In this document: positions 1 through 9,502 of the stretch, one piece after another
How the letters are laid out: each line of letters starts with the position of its first letter
How positions within the stretch are numbered: position 1 is the first letter of the stretch
Source: JARRON01 sp037383845
GTDB taxonomy: Bacteria > Pseudomonadota > Gammaproteobacteria > Steroidobacterales > XN24
DNA: 64,000 nucleotides
Assembly: GCA_037383845.1 (NCBI GenBank)
Contig: JARRON010000013.1
Coordinates: forward strand, 1 to 64,000
Direction of reading: 5' to 3'
Made by a program: the position numbers and the translations under genes
Notes under the pieces: generated by a model
Seen by the model: the letters and a program-made list of their open reading frames with translations, nothing else
Database searches by the model: none
Told to the model about the DNA's origin: nothing

Positions 1-71
1 GTGGAGTCCCGCTTTCGGCAGTCCTCGGGAAGGAAATCGTTGAGTTCCTCGTAGACCCGCAGCGTGGCCAC
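1..71 (-). CDS. Mut7-C RNase domain protein, N-terminal fragment
   Basis: Only the first 23 codons lie in the window; the gene runs off its left edge. From a GTG start at 71 the peptide begins V-A-T-L-R-V-Y-E-E-L-N-D-F-L-P and continues with a charged R-K-R-D stretch. This is the typical opening of the ubiquitin-like N-terminal domain found in front of Mut7-C (PIN-like) RNase proteins. The start lies 7 nt after the miaE stop, so the two are probably cotranscribed. Identification rests on this short stretch alone; the nuclease domain would be outside the window. Confidence 0.6.
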   Translation of the reverse strand, partial: MATLRVYEELNDFLPEDCRKRDS

Positions 72-78
72 GGGCGCT

Positions 79-714
79 CTAGGCGGGGGGCCCGCTGTGG
101 AAACGCAGCTCCGTGTCCGACTCGGTGGCCAGCTGGTTCTCGACGATTCGGATCTCGGCGGTCCGCTCGGCCACGGAGCCGCCGGCGAAGTCTTCCGCGA
201 GCGCCAGGTAATGGCGGAAATGCCTGGCCTCCGAGGCCAGCAGACCGGAATAGAACCGGCCCACCTCCGGCGGAAGCCGGGGCGCCAGCAGCGCAAACCG
301 CTCGCAGGAGCGGGCCTCGATGAATGCACCCACGATCAGTCGGTCCACCAGCCTCCCCGGTTCCGGGCTGCGAGTCACTTCGGCCAGGCCGCGGCCGTAG
401 CGGCTGGCGCCCACCGGCGTCCACGGGATGCCCAGCCTGCCCATCAGCTGCTGGACCTGCTCGAAGTGCCGCAGTTCCTCGCGGGCGAGCCGGGACATCC
501 GGCCGGCCAGCCCGGTTTCCTGCTCGTAGCGAAAAAGAAGGGACAGCGCGGTCGAGGCCGCTTTCTTCTCGCAGTTGGCGTGATCCACCAGCAGCAGCGG
601 CAGCGCCTCCGGCTGTGCCGCGGCCTCCAGCCAGGCGTCGGGGGTGGCCGCGCCCAGGAAGTCCCGGATCGCCCCGGGCAGGGACGTGAGCGGCTCGGCA
701 ACCGGCGTGCTCAT
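79..714 (-). CDS. miaE: tRNA-(ms2io6A)-hydroxylase
   Basis: MiaE hydroxylates the isopentenyl side chain of 2-methylthio-N6-isopentenyladenosine at position 37 of tRNAs reading UNN codons, using a non-haem diiron centre in a four-helix bundle. The 211-residue product has the ferritin-like ligand pattern: an early E-K-K-A-A-S helix, E-E-L-R-H-F, then E-A-R-S-C-E and E-A-R-H-F-R-H. This matches MiaE length and motif order. Its ATG overlaps the upstream DUF3422 stop by 4 nt (ATGA), so translation is likely coupled. Confidence 0.9.
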   Translation of the reverse strand: MSTPVAEPLTSLPGAIRDFLGAATPDAWLEAAAQPEALPLLLVDHANCEKKAASTALSLLFRYEQETGLAGRMSRLAREELRHFEQVQQLMGRLGIPWTPVGASRYGRGLAEVTRSPEPGRLVDRLIVGAFIEARSCERFALLAPRLPPEVGRFYSGLLASEARHFRHYLALAEDFAGGSVAERTAEIRIVENQLATESDTELRFHSGPPA

Positions 715-2030
715 CGGCCCGCGCGGGCCTGGATCCGGCGCCGCCGCCAGGACACGAAGCCCCAGACGCCGGCCACTACCGGGATGACCGCCGCCCCTGT
801 GGCCACCGCCACGTCGAAGTCCCAGCCGGCATCGTGGAGCGCCTTGAGGGCGTAGCCCAGCAAGCCGATGAAGTAATAGCTGATGGCGGCCACGGAGAGG
901 CCCTCCACCATCTCCTGCAGTCTCAGCTGCTGTGACGCGCGCTGGTTCATGGACTCCAGCAGCGTCTGGTTCTGTTCCTCCAGGGTCGTCTCGATGCGCG
1001 CCCTCAGGGACTCCGTGGCCCTTGCGACCCGCAGGGAAAGGTCACGGAGATGGCGCTCCGCCGACTCGCAGGTGGCCGCCGCCGGGGTCAGCCGGCGATC
1101 CAGGAACTTGGTAACGGAAGACCGGCCGGGAAACTTGTGCTCCCGGAGGTCCGACAGCCGCCGGTGGACCAGGGTCATGTAGGCGTCGGTGGCAGAGAAG
1201 CGGAAGTTGGTATCCGAACGCATGTGCTCGATGGACTGGGACAGCGCCACCAGCTCGTGGAGGAGCCGCTTCTCGTCCTCCGGCGTCTCGACACGGGCCA
1301 GCCCGTCGATAAGGGTCGCCAGCTCCGTGTCGATGCGGCGTACCCGGGGCCAGATCCGCTTGGCCACGGGGTAACCCAGCAGCGCCATGATCCGGTAGGT
1401 CTCGATCTCCAGTACCCGCTGGATCGTCCGCCCCACCTGGAACTCGTTGAGCTTCGAGTTGTGCAGGAGGTAGCGGCTGAACCCGTCGGAGTGAAGGCGA
1501 AGGGTCGACCACAGGGCCGCCCGGTCGTCGACGATGCGGCTGCCCACGACCAGGTGGCCCTCGAAAGCCCGCTCCAGGGCCGGGTCGAAGGGGTCCGGCA
1601 CTTCCTTCTGGAGCACTTCCAGGTGGGTGGCGACCAGGCTGCGGCCCGGCATCCCGGCCAGCCAGTCAGACGGGAGCAGGCCCAGGCCCGGTTCGGTGAA
1701 CGGCGTCTCCGACGCGCCGGGCCGGAGGACGGTGTAGGTGCAGAACTCGGTGTGGCGTTCCCACCGGAGGTCGAAACCCGGGAACGTGGCGTAGTAGCAG
1801 GAAGCCTCCGGGGCAGGAGGATTCACGCTGTACCGCTTCGCCAGATCCGCCAGATGGGCCAGGTGCGACTCGCTGTCGCCGGGCTCGCTGAGGATCGCCA
1901 GGTGAGACACCCGGACCGGCGCGCGCACCAGCGGGAAAGGCCGCGCATGGACTTCCTCGTAAAGCTCGGTGCGCAGGGGATGAGCAGCGGGCAACTCTAT
2001 CCGCTTGCCCTGCGACGACGATTCTTCCAC
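711..2030 (-). CDS. DUF3422 family membrane protein
   Basis: A 439-residue protein of the DUF3422 family, function unknown. It opens with the family signature near L-Y-E-E-V-H-A-R-P-F. The C-terminal part is a long coiled coil rich in R, E and Q, followed by two hydrophobic segments (about residues 375-395 and 405-425) and a basic tail, so it is probably an inner-membrane protein with a cytoplasmic N-terminal domain. I chose GTG at 2030 because a perfect AGGAGG lies 7-8 nt upstream; an ATG at 2081 in the same frame would overlap the kinase gene and has no such site. The stop overlaps the miaE start. Confidence 0.8.
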   Translation of the reverse strand: MEESSSQGKRIELPAAHPLRTELYEEVHARPFPLVRAPVRVSHLAILSEPGDSESHLAHLADLAKRYSVNPPAPEASCYYATFPGFDLRWERHTEFCTYTVLRPGASETPFTEPGLGLLPSDWLAGMPGRSLVATHLEVLQKEVPDPFDPALERAFEGHLVVGSRIVDDRAALWSTLRLHSDGFSRYLLHNSKLNEFQVGRTIQRVLEIETYRIMALLGYPVAKRIWPRVRRIDTELATLIDGLARVETPEDEKRLLHELVALSQSIEHMRSDTNFRFSATDAYMTLVHRRLSDLREHKFPGRSSVTKFLDRRLTPAAATCESAERHLRDLSLRVARATESLRARIETTLEEQNQTLLESMNQRASQQLRLQEMVEGLSVAAISYYFIGLLGYALKALHDAGWDFDVAVATGAAVIPVVAGVWGFVSWRRRRIQARAGR

Positions 2031-2058
2031 CGATAGTTCCTCCTGGAAATCCTGCCCC

Positions 2059-3330
2059 TCAGGCGGGCGATGATAAATCACCGGCCGTATCGTCGAGGGT
2101 CACGGCGACGGCGCTCGGCGGGGCCATGTCCTGCAGCGCCGCTCGCAGCTCGGCCGCCGAGGCGAAGCGGTCCTCCGGCAGCTTCGCCAGCAGCCGCTCC
2201 AGAATCCCCTGGAACTGCCCGACAGCCGCGGGCAGCCGCGGGATCGGCGCATGGCGATGTTTCCAGATCACCGACATGGGCGACGCGGCGACATATGGCT
2301 TGCGGGACGTCAGCATCTCGTGAAGGACAATGCCGGCGCTGTACAGGTCACTGCGCGCGTCCACGGCCCGCCCGTGGCCCTGCTCCGGACTCATGTAGTA
2401 CGGGGTGCCGAAAATCTCTCCCCGCACGGTGAGTTCCGGCGTCTCGTCCTGGAGTTTCGCCAGCCCGAAGTCGATCAGCGCGATGCTGCCGTCATGCCTG
2501 ACGGCGACGTTGCCGGGCTTCAGGTCCCGGTGAAGGACACCGACAGCATGGACGGCCTCGAGGCCGGCGGCCATCTGGTCCAGCACCTCCCGGGCCTGCG
2601 CTGCCGGCATGCCCTGGGCGATGAGATCCCCCAGGTGTCCGCCCGGGAAGTACTCCATGGCGATGTAGGCCAGGTCGTCGGCGACACCCAGGTCGTTGAT
2701 GCGAACGACATTGGGATGGCGGATACCGGAGATGACCTCGTACTCGCGAAGAAAACGCTCGAACGGTCCCACCGCATCGTCGACGTCCGGCACCCGGCGA
2801 AACACCTTCATCACCTCGGGCTCGCCCCGGGACTCGTTCTCCATGAGATAGACCGACGCCGTGGCGGTGGAGGACAGGGTCCGGACAAAGCGGTGCCCGC
2901 GAAGCTCGAACGGCGGCGGGTCTCCGGTCCCCGGGCGTCCGGCCTCCGGCATCCGGCGGCCCCGGCGCAGGGCCTCCCGGACAATCCGCCGGATGTGCTG
3001 GTGGCTGGCCCGCTCCCGGGCCAGGTAATCCGCCGCCCCGGCCTCGAAAGCCGCCAGGGCCGCGGAGGAATCACCGGGCGGGGTAATAGCCACCACGCCC
3101 GGGCAGCCCCCCTCTTCCGGCGCCTCGCTGATCCAGCCCATCGACGGGGTGTCCAGCAGGGCGCCGTCGCAGAAAATCAGGTCCCAGCCCGCCGGGGTGA
3201 AGTCGGGCGGCATGACTTCCCGACCCGACGGGTCATGGTCCACCACGGCCGCGTCGGGGCGGGCGGCACCCACCTGGTGCACCAGCCAGCGCCGGAAGTC
3301 TCGGTTTTGGTCGATGATCAGGATTCGCAC
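2059..3330 (-). CDS. Receiver-domain/Ser-Thr protein kinase fusion
   Basis: About 423 residues. Residues 1-125 look like a response-regulator receiver: a V-R-I-L-I-I-D start, D-L-I-F-C-D with the presumed phospho-acceptor, and a T in V-A-I-T-P. The usual lysine near the end is not evident. Residues 150-410 form a Hanks-type kinase with E-V-M-K (ATP lysine), H-R-D-L-K-P-G-N (catalytic loop), I-D-F-G-L-A and M-S-P-E. The glycine-rich loop is degenerate (L-S-S-T-A-T-A-S-V-Y). GTG at 3330 immediately before the receiver is preferred; an upstream ATG at 3390 would run into the glycerate kinase gene. The partner is unknown; DUF3422 and miaE follow closely. Confidence 0.8.
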   Translation of the reverse strand: MRILIIDQNRDFRRWLVHQVGAARPDAAVVDHDPSGREVMPPDFTPAGWDLIFCDGALLDTPSMGWISEAPEEGGCPGVVAITPPGDSSAALAAFEAGAADYLARERASHQHIRRIVREALRRGRRMPEAGRPGTGDPPPFELRGHRFVRTLSSTATASVYLMENESRGEPEVMKVFRRVPDVDDAVGPFERFLREYEVISGIRHPNVVRINDLGVADDLAYIAMEYFPGGHLGDLIAQGMPAAQAREVLDQMAAGLEAVHAVGVLHRDLKPGNVAVRHDGSIALIDFGLAKLQDETPELTVRGEIFGTPYYMSPEQGHGRAVDARSDLYSAGIVLHEMLTSRKPYVAASPMSVIWKHRHAPIPRLPAAVGQFQGILERLLAKLPEDRFASAAELRAALQDMAPPSAVAVTLDDTAGDLSSPA

Positions 3331-3365
3331 GACTGGTGGGGAACTGGCCTCCGGACCGGCACAGC

Positions 3366-4631
3366 CTAGCCCGGCGGCTGCCCCGCGCAAAGCCCGCTGC
3401 CGCTGACCGCCAGCACGAGGTCCATCACGTTGGTGCCGGTCGGGCCGGTGACGAACGCCTGCCCCGCGGCCTCGAGGACCGGGCCCGAATCCGCGCCGGT
3501 GAACGCCGCCGCCGGGTCGAGCCCGCAGGCGCGGATCCGTGCCGCGACGTCCGGATCCGCCCAGCCTCCCGCGGCGTCGCCGGAGCCATCACTGCCGTCC
3601 GTGGCCGTGCAAAGCAGCGTGATATCCCTTGCCCGCCGGGACTCCAGCGCCAGGGCCAGGCCCAGGGCCAGGTGCCGGTTTCGGCCGCCCCGACCCGCTG
3701 CCGGCGGCAGGACCGGGGACGTTTCGCCCCGCCACACGTGGATGCCCCGACCGGCCGCCTCCAGGTGGTCGGCCAGCAGGCGCCCGACCGCGTCGATCGT
3801 GCCGCCGGCCAGCAGGGGCTCATGCAGCCGCGCCTCGAAGCCCCGGAACCGGCCCCAGGCCACGGCCGCCCCGGCCGCGGCATCGGCATCGGCGACCACG
3901 CGGAAGTCCACCTCCGGCGAAGGCGAACGGTTCCCCGGTGCCTCCCGCTTTGCCACCAGGCGCTGAAGCCACGCCGGCAGCCCCCCGGGGAGCGCCGGAG
4001 CCGCCGTGGCGGAGAACGGACCAGAGCCGATTACCTCCGGCGCGTTGCCGGGCACGTCCGAGACGGCCAAGACGACGACGCGGCGGGCAGCGGTTGCGCG
4101 CGCAAGCCCGCCGCCCTTGATGGCCGAGAGCCTCCGCCGAACGGCGTTGACCTCGCTGATCGCCAGCCCGCTGGCCAGCAGCCAGCGATTCGCCCTGCCG
4201 AGATCCGTCCGGCTGACGCCGGCCGCCGGGTGCTCGACAAGGGCGGAGGCGCCGCCTGACAGCAGAACCAGTAGCGACCCACGGGGATCGAGACGGCTGC
4301 AGAAGGCTGTCACCCGCCGCCCCGCTGCCAGGCTTGCCGCTCCCGGTACCGGGTGATCGCCGTAGATGACTTCGGCCGCGGCAACGCCGGGTTCGCCCGG
4401 GCGAACGCTGTCGGGACGGGTCACCGCGAGGGCGGGCCCAATCGCGGGTCCGAGGGCGTCTGCGGCACCGGCGAGCATTGCCGTGGCGGCTTTGCCCATG
4501 GCGAGAACCGGAACGTGGGAAGGCAGCAGCGGGGAAGCGGGGCCGGCCAGCGCCTCAGCGGTCACCCGGCGCCCGTCCACGGCGGCCAGGGCAGCAGCAC
4601 AGCATCGCTTGAGCGTCTCCCTGGGGGTCAG
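3366..4631 (-). CDS. Glycerate kinase, DUF4147/MOFRL type
   Basis: Class II glycerate kinase (GckA/TtuD type), which phosphorylates D-glycerate with ATP, normally to 2-phosphoglycerate. The N-terminal Rossmann-like part contains G-K-A-A-T-A-M, the central L-S-G-G-A-S-A-L and A-I-K-G-G-G-L-A motifs, and S-D-V-P-G-N; the C-terminal MOFRL domain carries G-G-R-N-R-H and G-T-D-G-S-D-G-like motifs. The first ATG/GTG codon in frame (GTG at 4580) is too late: the 17 codons before it encode the expected first helix ([14 protein letters not shown]). The only plausible start that includes this helix is CTG at 4631, which overlaps the purF stop as CTGA and has GGAG 5 nt upstream. That gives 421 residues, normal for the family. 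Confidence 0.85.
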   Translation of the reverse strand: MTPRETLKRCCAAALAAVDGRRVTAEALAGPASPLLPSHVPVLAMGKAATAMLAGAADALGPAIGPALAVTRPDSVRPGEPGVAAAEVIYGDHPVPGAASLAAGRRVTAFCSRLDPRGSLLVLLSGGASALVEHPAAGVSRTDLGRANRWLLASGLAISEVNAVRRRLSAIKGGGLARATAARRVVVLAVSDVPGNAPEVIGSGPFSATAAPALPGGLPAWLQRLVAKREAPGNRSPSPEVDFRVVADADAAAGAAVAWGRFRGFEARLHEPLLAGGTIDAVGRLLADHLEAAGRGIHVWRGETSPVLPPAAGRGGRNRHLALGLALALESRRARDITLLCTATDGSDGSGDAAGGWADPDVAARIRACGLDPAAAFTGADSGPVLEAAGQAFVTGPTGTNVMDLVLAVSGSGLCAGQPPG

Positions 4632-6132
4632 AGGATCTCCGCGGCCATGGGCGAGCCGGCGTACTTCTTGTCCCGCTGGACCTTGACCGCGTCAGCGCGG
4701 TCCGCCTCGACTTTGCGCAGGTATTCCGCGGTGATGTCGCCGGTGACGTATTCGCCGGAGAAACAGGAAGTGTCGAATCCCTGGATGTCCGCGCTGTCGT
4801 GGCGGACGGCGCCGATCAGGTCGTCCAGGGTCTGGTAGATGAGCCAGTCAGCCCCGATGAGTTTTTCTACCTCGTCCTCGGTGCGGCCGTGGGCAATCAG
4901 CTCCGCGGCCGCCGGCATGTCGATGCCGTATACGTTGGGATATCTGACAGGCGGCGCCGCCGAGGCGAAATAGACCTTCCTGGCGCCTGCCTCCCGCGCC
5001 ATCTCGATGATCTGGCGGGAGGTGGTTCCGCGGACGATGGAGTCATCGACGATAAGAACGTTCTTGTTCCGGAATTCCAGGTCGATGGCATTGAGCTTGC
5101 GGCGCACGGATTTCTCGCGAAGCGTCTGGCCGGGCATGATGAACGTCCGGCCGATGTAACGGTTCTTGATGAAGCCCTCGCGATACTTGACGCCGAGCCG
5201 GTGGGCCAGGGGCAGGGCGCAGGTGCGGCTGGTGTCGGGCACGGGGATGACCACGTCGATGTCGTGGTCGGGACGCAGCTTCAGTATCCGGTCCGCCAGG
5301 GCCTCCCCCATTCTCAGCCGCGCCTTGTAGACCGAGATGTTGTCGATGATGGAGTCCGGCCGGGCGAAATACACGTACTCGAACATGCAGGGGCTGCGGG
5401 TGTCCGCCGGCAGACACTGGCGCGTGTGGAGACGGCTGTCCCCGTCGATGAACACCGCCTCGCCGGGCAGCACGTCCCGGAGCAGCTCGAAGCCCAGCGC
5501 GTCCAGGGATACGCTTTCCGAGGCGAGCATGTGCTCGCGCCGGCCGTTTACGTCCCGGTAGCCCAGCACAGGGGACGGATGCCGGCGGGATCGCGCATGC
5601 CCAGGATGCCCGCGTTCATCACCAGGGCCACCACCGCGAAACCGCCCCGGCAGCGCCGGTAAACGCCCTCCGCCGCACGGAAGACCTCCTCCGGGCCCAG
5701 GTGGCCATCCACGCCCTCCAGCTCGTGGGCGAAGACGTTCAGCAGGATCTCGGAGTCCGAGCCCGTATTGAGGTAGCGATGGTCCTGGTTGATGACCAGG
5801 GACGCCAGCTCGTCGGCGTTGGTGAGGTTGCCGTTGTGGGCCAGGCAGATGCCGTAGGGCGAGTTCGTATAGAACGGCTGTGCCTCGTCGCGGCTGGAGG
5901 TTCCGGCAGTGGGATACCGGCAGTGACCAATGCCCATCCGGCCGGTCAGCTTGATCATGTGGCGGCGCTGGAAGACGTCCCGCACCAGCCCGTTGTTCTT
6001 CCGGATGTGGATCCGCTCGTCGGCGGTCACGATGCCCGCCGCGTCCTGTCCACGATGCTGCAGCACGGTGAGCGCGTCATACAGCGCCTGGTTGACCGCG
6101 CCGGTGCCTACGATTCCGACGATCCCGCACAT
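4628..6132 (-). pseudogene. purF: Amidophosphoribosyltransferase, frameshifted as given
   Basis: PurF catalyses the first step of purine synthesis (PRPP + glutamine to phosphoribosylamine). The N-terminal Ntn glutaminase half starts M-C-G-I-V-G with the nucleophilic cysteine and runs in one frame to G-I-R-P-L, then shifts and stops at 5548. The rest continues in another frame from L-G-Y-R-D onward and includes the PRPP loop [14 protein letters not shown]. Restoring one base near 5569 (CTGTG to CTGGTG on the coding strand) gives G-I-R-P-L-V-L-G-Y-R-D, the family sequence, and a normal length of about 501 residues. Because the gene is usually essential and otherwise well conserved, a sequencing or assembly error is more likely than true loss. 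It follows cvpA by 7 nt. Confidence 0.9.
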
Positions 6133-6139
6133 GTGCCGT

Positions 6140-6643
6140 CTACTCCGTCGGTGCGTCCACGGCTTCTTCGAGCCGCTCAAGCCCAACCCCCAGCGCCGCC
6201 CGCATCCTGTCAGCCACGCGCGCCGCCTGGGGCACTATTACCGAGTCGTCCCACCAGGGCTCCCGGTCCAGCTCCAGAAGCTGGAAGACCAGCACCAGCA
6301 GCCCGATGATCAGCACACCCCGGGCGCCGCCGAACACCATGCCGAGCACCCGGTCCGTGCCCGTGAGGCCTGACGCCTTGACGATCTTCGCCAGCAGGAA
6401 ACCGGCCAGACCGCCCAGCAACAGGACGATCACGAAGGCGGCCGCCCGGGCCAGCCAGAGCCTGAGCGCCGGAGAACTGATGGCCTCGAGCGCCGGCTCC
6501 AGGAGCCAGGAGAACCGCCACGCCACCCAGGCCGCCAGCACCCAGGTGACCAGGGACATGACCTCGCGGAAAAACCCGCGGAAAAAGCCCACAACCACCG
6601 AGACGAGAAAGGCGCCGATCAGGATGTAATCGATGATCACCAT
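6140..6643 (-). CDS. cvpA: CvpA family inner-membrane protein
   Basis: CvpA is an inner-membrane protein, named for colicin V production, and almost always sits just before purF, as here. The 167-residue product has four hydrophobic segments (about residues 3-20, 25-45, 65-88 and 100-118), with the family G-F-F-R-G-F-F-R-E motif after the first, and a hydrophilic C-terminal tail. Its biochemical role is not settled; links to envelope homeostasis have been reported. Start ATG at 6643. Confidence 0.92.
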   Translation of the reverse strand: MVIIDYILIGAFLVSVVVGFFRGFFREVMSLVTWVLAAWVAWRFSWLLEPALEAISSPALRLWLARAAAFVIVLLLGGLAGFLLAKIVKASGLTGTDRVLGMVFGGARGVLIIGLLVLVFQLLELDREPWWDDSVIVPQAARVADRMRAALGVGLERLEEAVDAPTE

Positions 6644-6710
6644 CTCGGCGCCGCCCGTTCACAGGCTGCAGAGTCTAACATCCGGAGGGCATCCCGGAGC
6701 CGCCGCCGCC

Positions 6711-7346
6711 TCAGTCCGCGGCCGGGACTACCCGGCCTTTCTGTCCGGCGCCGGCGAGACGTTCCAGGAGCTCGTCGGCCGCCGCCCGATCGGCCACCGG
6801 GCCGACCCGGACGCGATGCATGGTGCCGGCGTCTGTCACCACCCGCGACAGGTACGCGTCGAACCCGTCCTTCGCGAGGCTGGCCTTTAAGCGGGTGGCA
6901 TTGTCCTGCTGGGAGAAGCTGCCCACCTGCACGGCCCAGCCGCTTTCCGGCCCGGCGGCCTTGCGCTCAGGCGGCGGAGCCGTCCGTTCTGCCGATTGCG
7001 GCGCCGGCGTCGGGGAGACCCGGGGCTCCGGCCGGTCAGGTTCCCGGGAAGTCGCCATGGATTCGGCGCTTTCCGGGGATTCCGCCGGCCGGCGCACGGA
7101 ACCTGCCTCCGGGCGGACACGGGTCACCGGCGGGGGCGCAGGCTGCGCCGTCGGGGCCTCGGGGCTTCCGCCCACCGGGATGGTGACGCGGCGACCCTGG
7201 GACTCGGCCTGCGCCGGCAGGCTCAGGCTCCGCTCCACCGGAGCTGCAGAGTCGTCGGGACCGTCCAGCAGCCACGGAATGACAATGACGCCGATGATCA
7301 CGATGACCACGGCCCCGACCAGTCTTTCTTTGAGGTGACGTTCCAC
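6711..7346 (-). CDS. dedD: SPOR domain protein (DedD-like)
   Basis: A bitopic cell-division protein of 211 residues: a short cytoplasmic N-terminus, one transmembrane helix (about 9-28), a long Pro/Ala/Glu-rich periplasmic linker, and a C-terminal SPOR domain (about 138-208, starting W-A-V-Q-V-G-S-F). SPOR domains bind denuded septal peptidoglycan. Position between folC and cvpA is the standard dedD position in gammaproteobacteria. Linker sequence is poorly conserved, so orthology rests on architecture and context. Confidence 0.88.
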   Translation of the reverse strand: MERHLKERLVGAVVIVIIGVIVIPWLLDGPDDSAAPVERSLSLPAQAESQGRRVTIPVGGSPEAPTAQPAPPPVTRVRPEAGSVRRPAESPESAESMATSREPDRPEPRVSPTPAPQSAERTAPPPERKAAGPESGWAVQVGSFSQQDNATRLKASLAKDGFDAYLSRVVTDAGTMHRVRVGPVADRAAADELLERLAGAGQKGRVVPAAD

Positions 7347-7352
7347 GGTGCG

Positions 7353-8630
7353 TCAGCCGTTTGCGGGGGCGGCGGAGTATAACCCGAGGTATTCCAGCAC
7401 CGGCCCGACGACCTGGAAAGACCCCAGGGCCAGCACCCGGTCGCCGGGGCGGGCCGCCTCCGCGGCGCGGGCGCACGCCGCCGGCACGTCGGCCGCCTCC
7501 TCCACCGGCGAATCCACCCTGTCACGCAGCCTGGCACCCAGGGTCGCCGCCGGCAGACCGCGGGGCGGCGGCAGGCCCGCCACGAACCACAGGTCCACCA
7601 CGCCGGCCAGCGGCGCGACCACGCCTTCCACGTCCTTGTCGGCCATCATGCCCAGCACCGCCAGGGTCCGTCCCCGGGGGGGCTCGCTCCGGGCGGCATC
7701 CGCCAGCACGGACGCCGCGTCCGGGTTATGAGCAACGTCGAGCCACCAGGTCACCTCCCCCGGAACCCGCTGGAGCCGTCCCGAAACCCGCACGTTCCGG
7801 ATCGCCCGGCCAGCGAGATCCGCGTCCAGGCCGTCGCCCTCGGGCAGGGCGCGGAAGGCGGCAAGCGCCGAGGCGGCGTTGTCCAGGAGCGCCGGCACGC
7901 GGAAGAGGCCCCGGGGAAGGCTCCGTAGCAGGCGGCCCGGCCCCCGCCATTCCCAGGTTTCACCTTCCGGACTGGCGTCGAAGTCCTGCCCGATCCGCCA
8001 GGCCCCCGGGCCGGCGGCCTTGAGCAGGGAAGCCGGCGGGTCCCGGTCGCCGATGACGGCCGGCCGGCCGGGCCGGAAAATACCGCCTTTCTCCGCACCG
8101 ATGGATTCCCGGTCCGGGCCGAGCCAGTCCATGTGATCCAGCCCCACGGTGGTCACCACCGAGACCTCGGGCTCCATGACGTTCACCGCATCCAGGCGCC
8201 CGCCCAGGCCCACTTCGAGCACGGCGAAGTCCAGCCCGCGACGGCGGCAGATCTCCAGCACGGCCAGGGTGCCGAACTCGAAATAGGTCAGGCTCGTCCC
8301 GCCGCGGCAGCGGTCCACGACGTCGAACGCTTCCACGAACGCCTCCGGCGAGACTTCCGCCCCGTCGATGCGCAGGCGCTCCGTGTAGCGCACCAGGTGG
8401 GGCGATGTGTACAGGGCCGTGCGCAGGCCTGATTCCGACAACAGGGTCGCCAGCAGGGCCGCAGTGCTGCCCTTCCCGTTGGTGCCACCCACCAGGGCCA
8501 CGCGGAAAGGCGCCTCCCCGAGCCCCATCCTGTCGCGGACGGCCGCCACCCGGTCCAGTCCGAGATCGATGGAAGACGGGTGCAGGGTTTCCTGCCAGGC
8601 CAGCCAGCTTTCCAGGTCGGGGAACCGCAA
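7353..8630 (-). CDS. folC: Dihydrofolate synthase/folylpolyglutamate synthase
   Basis: FolC ligates L-glutamate to dihydropteroate and extends folate polyglutamate tails. The 425-residue protein is Mur-ligase-like: the ATP loop G-T-N-G-K-G-S-T-A (about residues 49-57), the T-S-P-H-L segment, then the central E-V-G-L-G-G-R-L-D motif and D-V-A-H-N-P-D in the C-terminal domain. The first usable codon is TTG at 8630, giving the normal N-terminus (E-S-W-L-A-W-Q-E-T-L-H-P). A CTG at 8642 overlapping the accD stop is also in frame. Together with accD, dedD, cvpA and purF it forms one tight run. Confidence 0.93.
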   Translation of the reverse strand: MRFPDLESWLAWQETLHPSSIDLGLDRVAAVRDRMGLGEAPFRVALVGGTNGKGSTAALLATLLSESGLRTALYTSPHLVRYTERLRIDGAEVSPEAFVEAFDVVDRCRGGTSLTYFEFGTLAVLEICRRRGLDFAVLEVGLGGRLDAVNVMEPEVSVVTTVGLDHMDWLGPDRESIGAEKGGIFRPGRPAVIGDRDPPASLLKAAGPGAWRIGQDFDASPEGETWEWRGPGRLLRSLPRGLFRVPALLDNAASALAAFRALPEGDGLDADLAGRAIRNVRVSGRLQRVPGEVTWWLDVAHNPDAASVLADAARSEPPRGRTLAVLGMMADKDVEGVVAPLAGVVDLWFVAGLPPPRGLPAATLGARLRDRVDSPVEEAADVPAACARAAEAARPGDRVLALGSFQVVGPVLEYLGLYSAAPANG

Positions 8631-8638
8631 CTGCGGGG

Positions 8639-9502
8639 TCAGGACTGGGTCAGCGGGCGGCCGGTGAGCATGGACAACACGGCGGCGATCCGGTCGCGCA
8701 GCTCCCGCCGGTCCACGATCATGTCCACGGCCCCGTGTTCCAGCAGGAACTCGCTGCGCTGGAAGCCCTCGGGCAGGGTCTCACCCACCGTCTGCTGGAT
8801 CACCCGGGGGCCGGCGAAGCCGATGAGAGCCTTCGGCTCGGCGATGTTCACGTCTCCGAGCATGGCCAGGCTGGCGGAAACGCCACCGGTGGTGGGATCG
8901 GTCAGGACCGACACGTAGGGCAGGCCCGCATCGGAGAGGCGCCTCAGTGCCGAGGCAGTCTTGCTCATCTGCAGCAGGGAAAACAGCCCCTCCTGCATGC
9001 GGGCACCTCCGCTGGCGGAAAAACACACCACCGGCATACGCTCCTCCAGGGCCACGTTGACGGCCCGCACGAAGCGCTCTCCCACCACCGAGCCCATGGA
9101 GCCTCCCATGAACTGGAACTCGAAGGCACAGGCAGCCAGGCGCAGCCCTTTCAGGGTCCCCGACATGGCCACCAGGGCATCGGACTCGCCGGTAGCCTTC
9201 TGTGCCTGGGTCAGGCGATCCCGGTAGCGCTTGCTGTCGCGGAACTTCAGGGGATCTTCCGGCTGCAGATCCTGGCCGATCTCCCGCGAGGAGCCGGTGT
9301 CCAGGAAAAGTTTCAGGCGGGCGCGCGCGCCGATGCGCATGTGGTGGCCACATTTGGGACACACGTGAAGGCTGCGCTCCACCTCCGCGCGGTACAACAC
9401 GCCGTCGCAGGCCGGACACTTGGTCCAAAGACCTTCCGGCACCGAGCGCGTGCGGCGCTGGGTGTTGATGCGCGAAGGCATGAGCTTGTCAAACCAGTTC
9501 AC
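8639..9502 (-). CDS. accD: Acetyl-CoA carboxylase carboxyltransferase subunit beta
   Basis: AccD pairs with AccA to transfer carboxyl from biotin-BCCP to acetyl-CoA, giving malonyl-CoA for fatty acid synthesis. The N-terminal zinc ribbon is intact (C-P-A-C near residue 27 and C-P-K-C about 19 residues later), followed by the crotonase-fold carboxyltransferase with G-G-A-R-M-Q-E-G. I placed the start at GTG 9502, which yields 287 residues and the standard V-N-W-F-D-K-L opening, with GGGAG upstream. The GTGA overlap with the truA stop suggests translational coupling. The longer open frame upstream of 9502 is antisense-like filler over truA. Confidence 0.95.
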   Translation of the reverse strand: MNWFDKLMPSRINTQRRTRSVPEGLWTKCPACDGVLYRAEVERSLHVCPKCGHHMRIGARARLKLFLDTGSSREIGQDLQPEDPLKFRDSKRYRDRLTQAQKATGESDALVAMSGTLKGLRLAACAFEFQFMGGSMGSVVGERFVRAVNVALEERMPVVCFSASGGARMQEGLFSLLQMSKTASALRRLSDAGLPYVSVLTDPTTGGVSASLAMLGDVNIAEPKALIGFAGPRVIQQTVGETLPEGFQRSEFLLEHGAVDMIVDRRELRDRIAAVLSMLTGRPLTQS

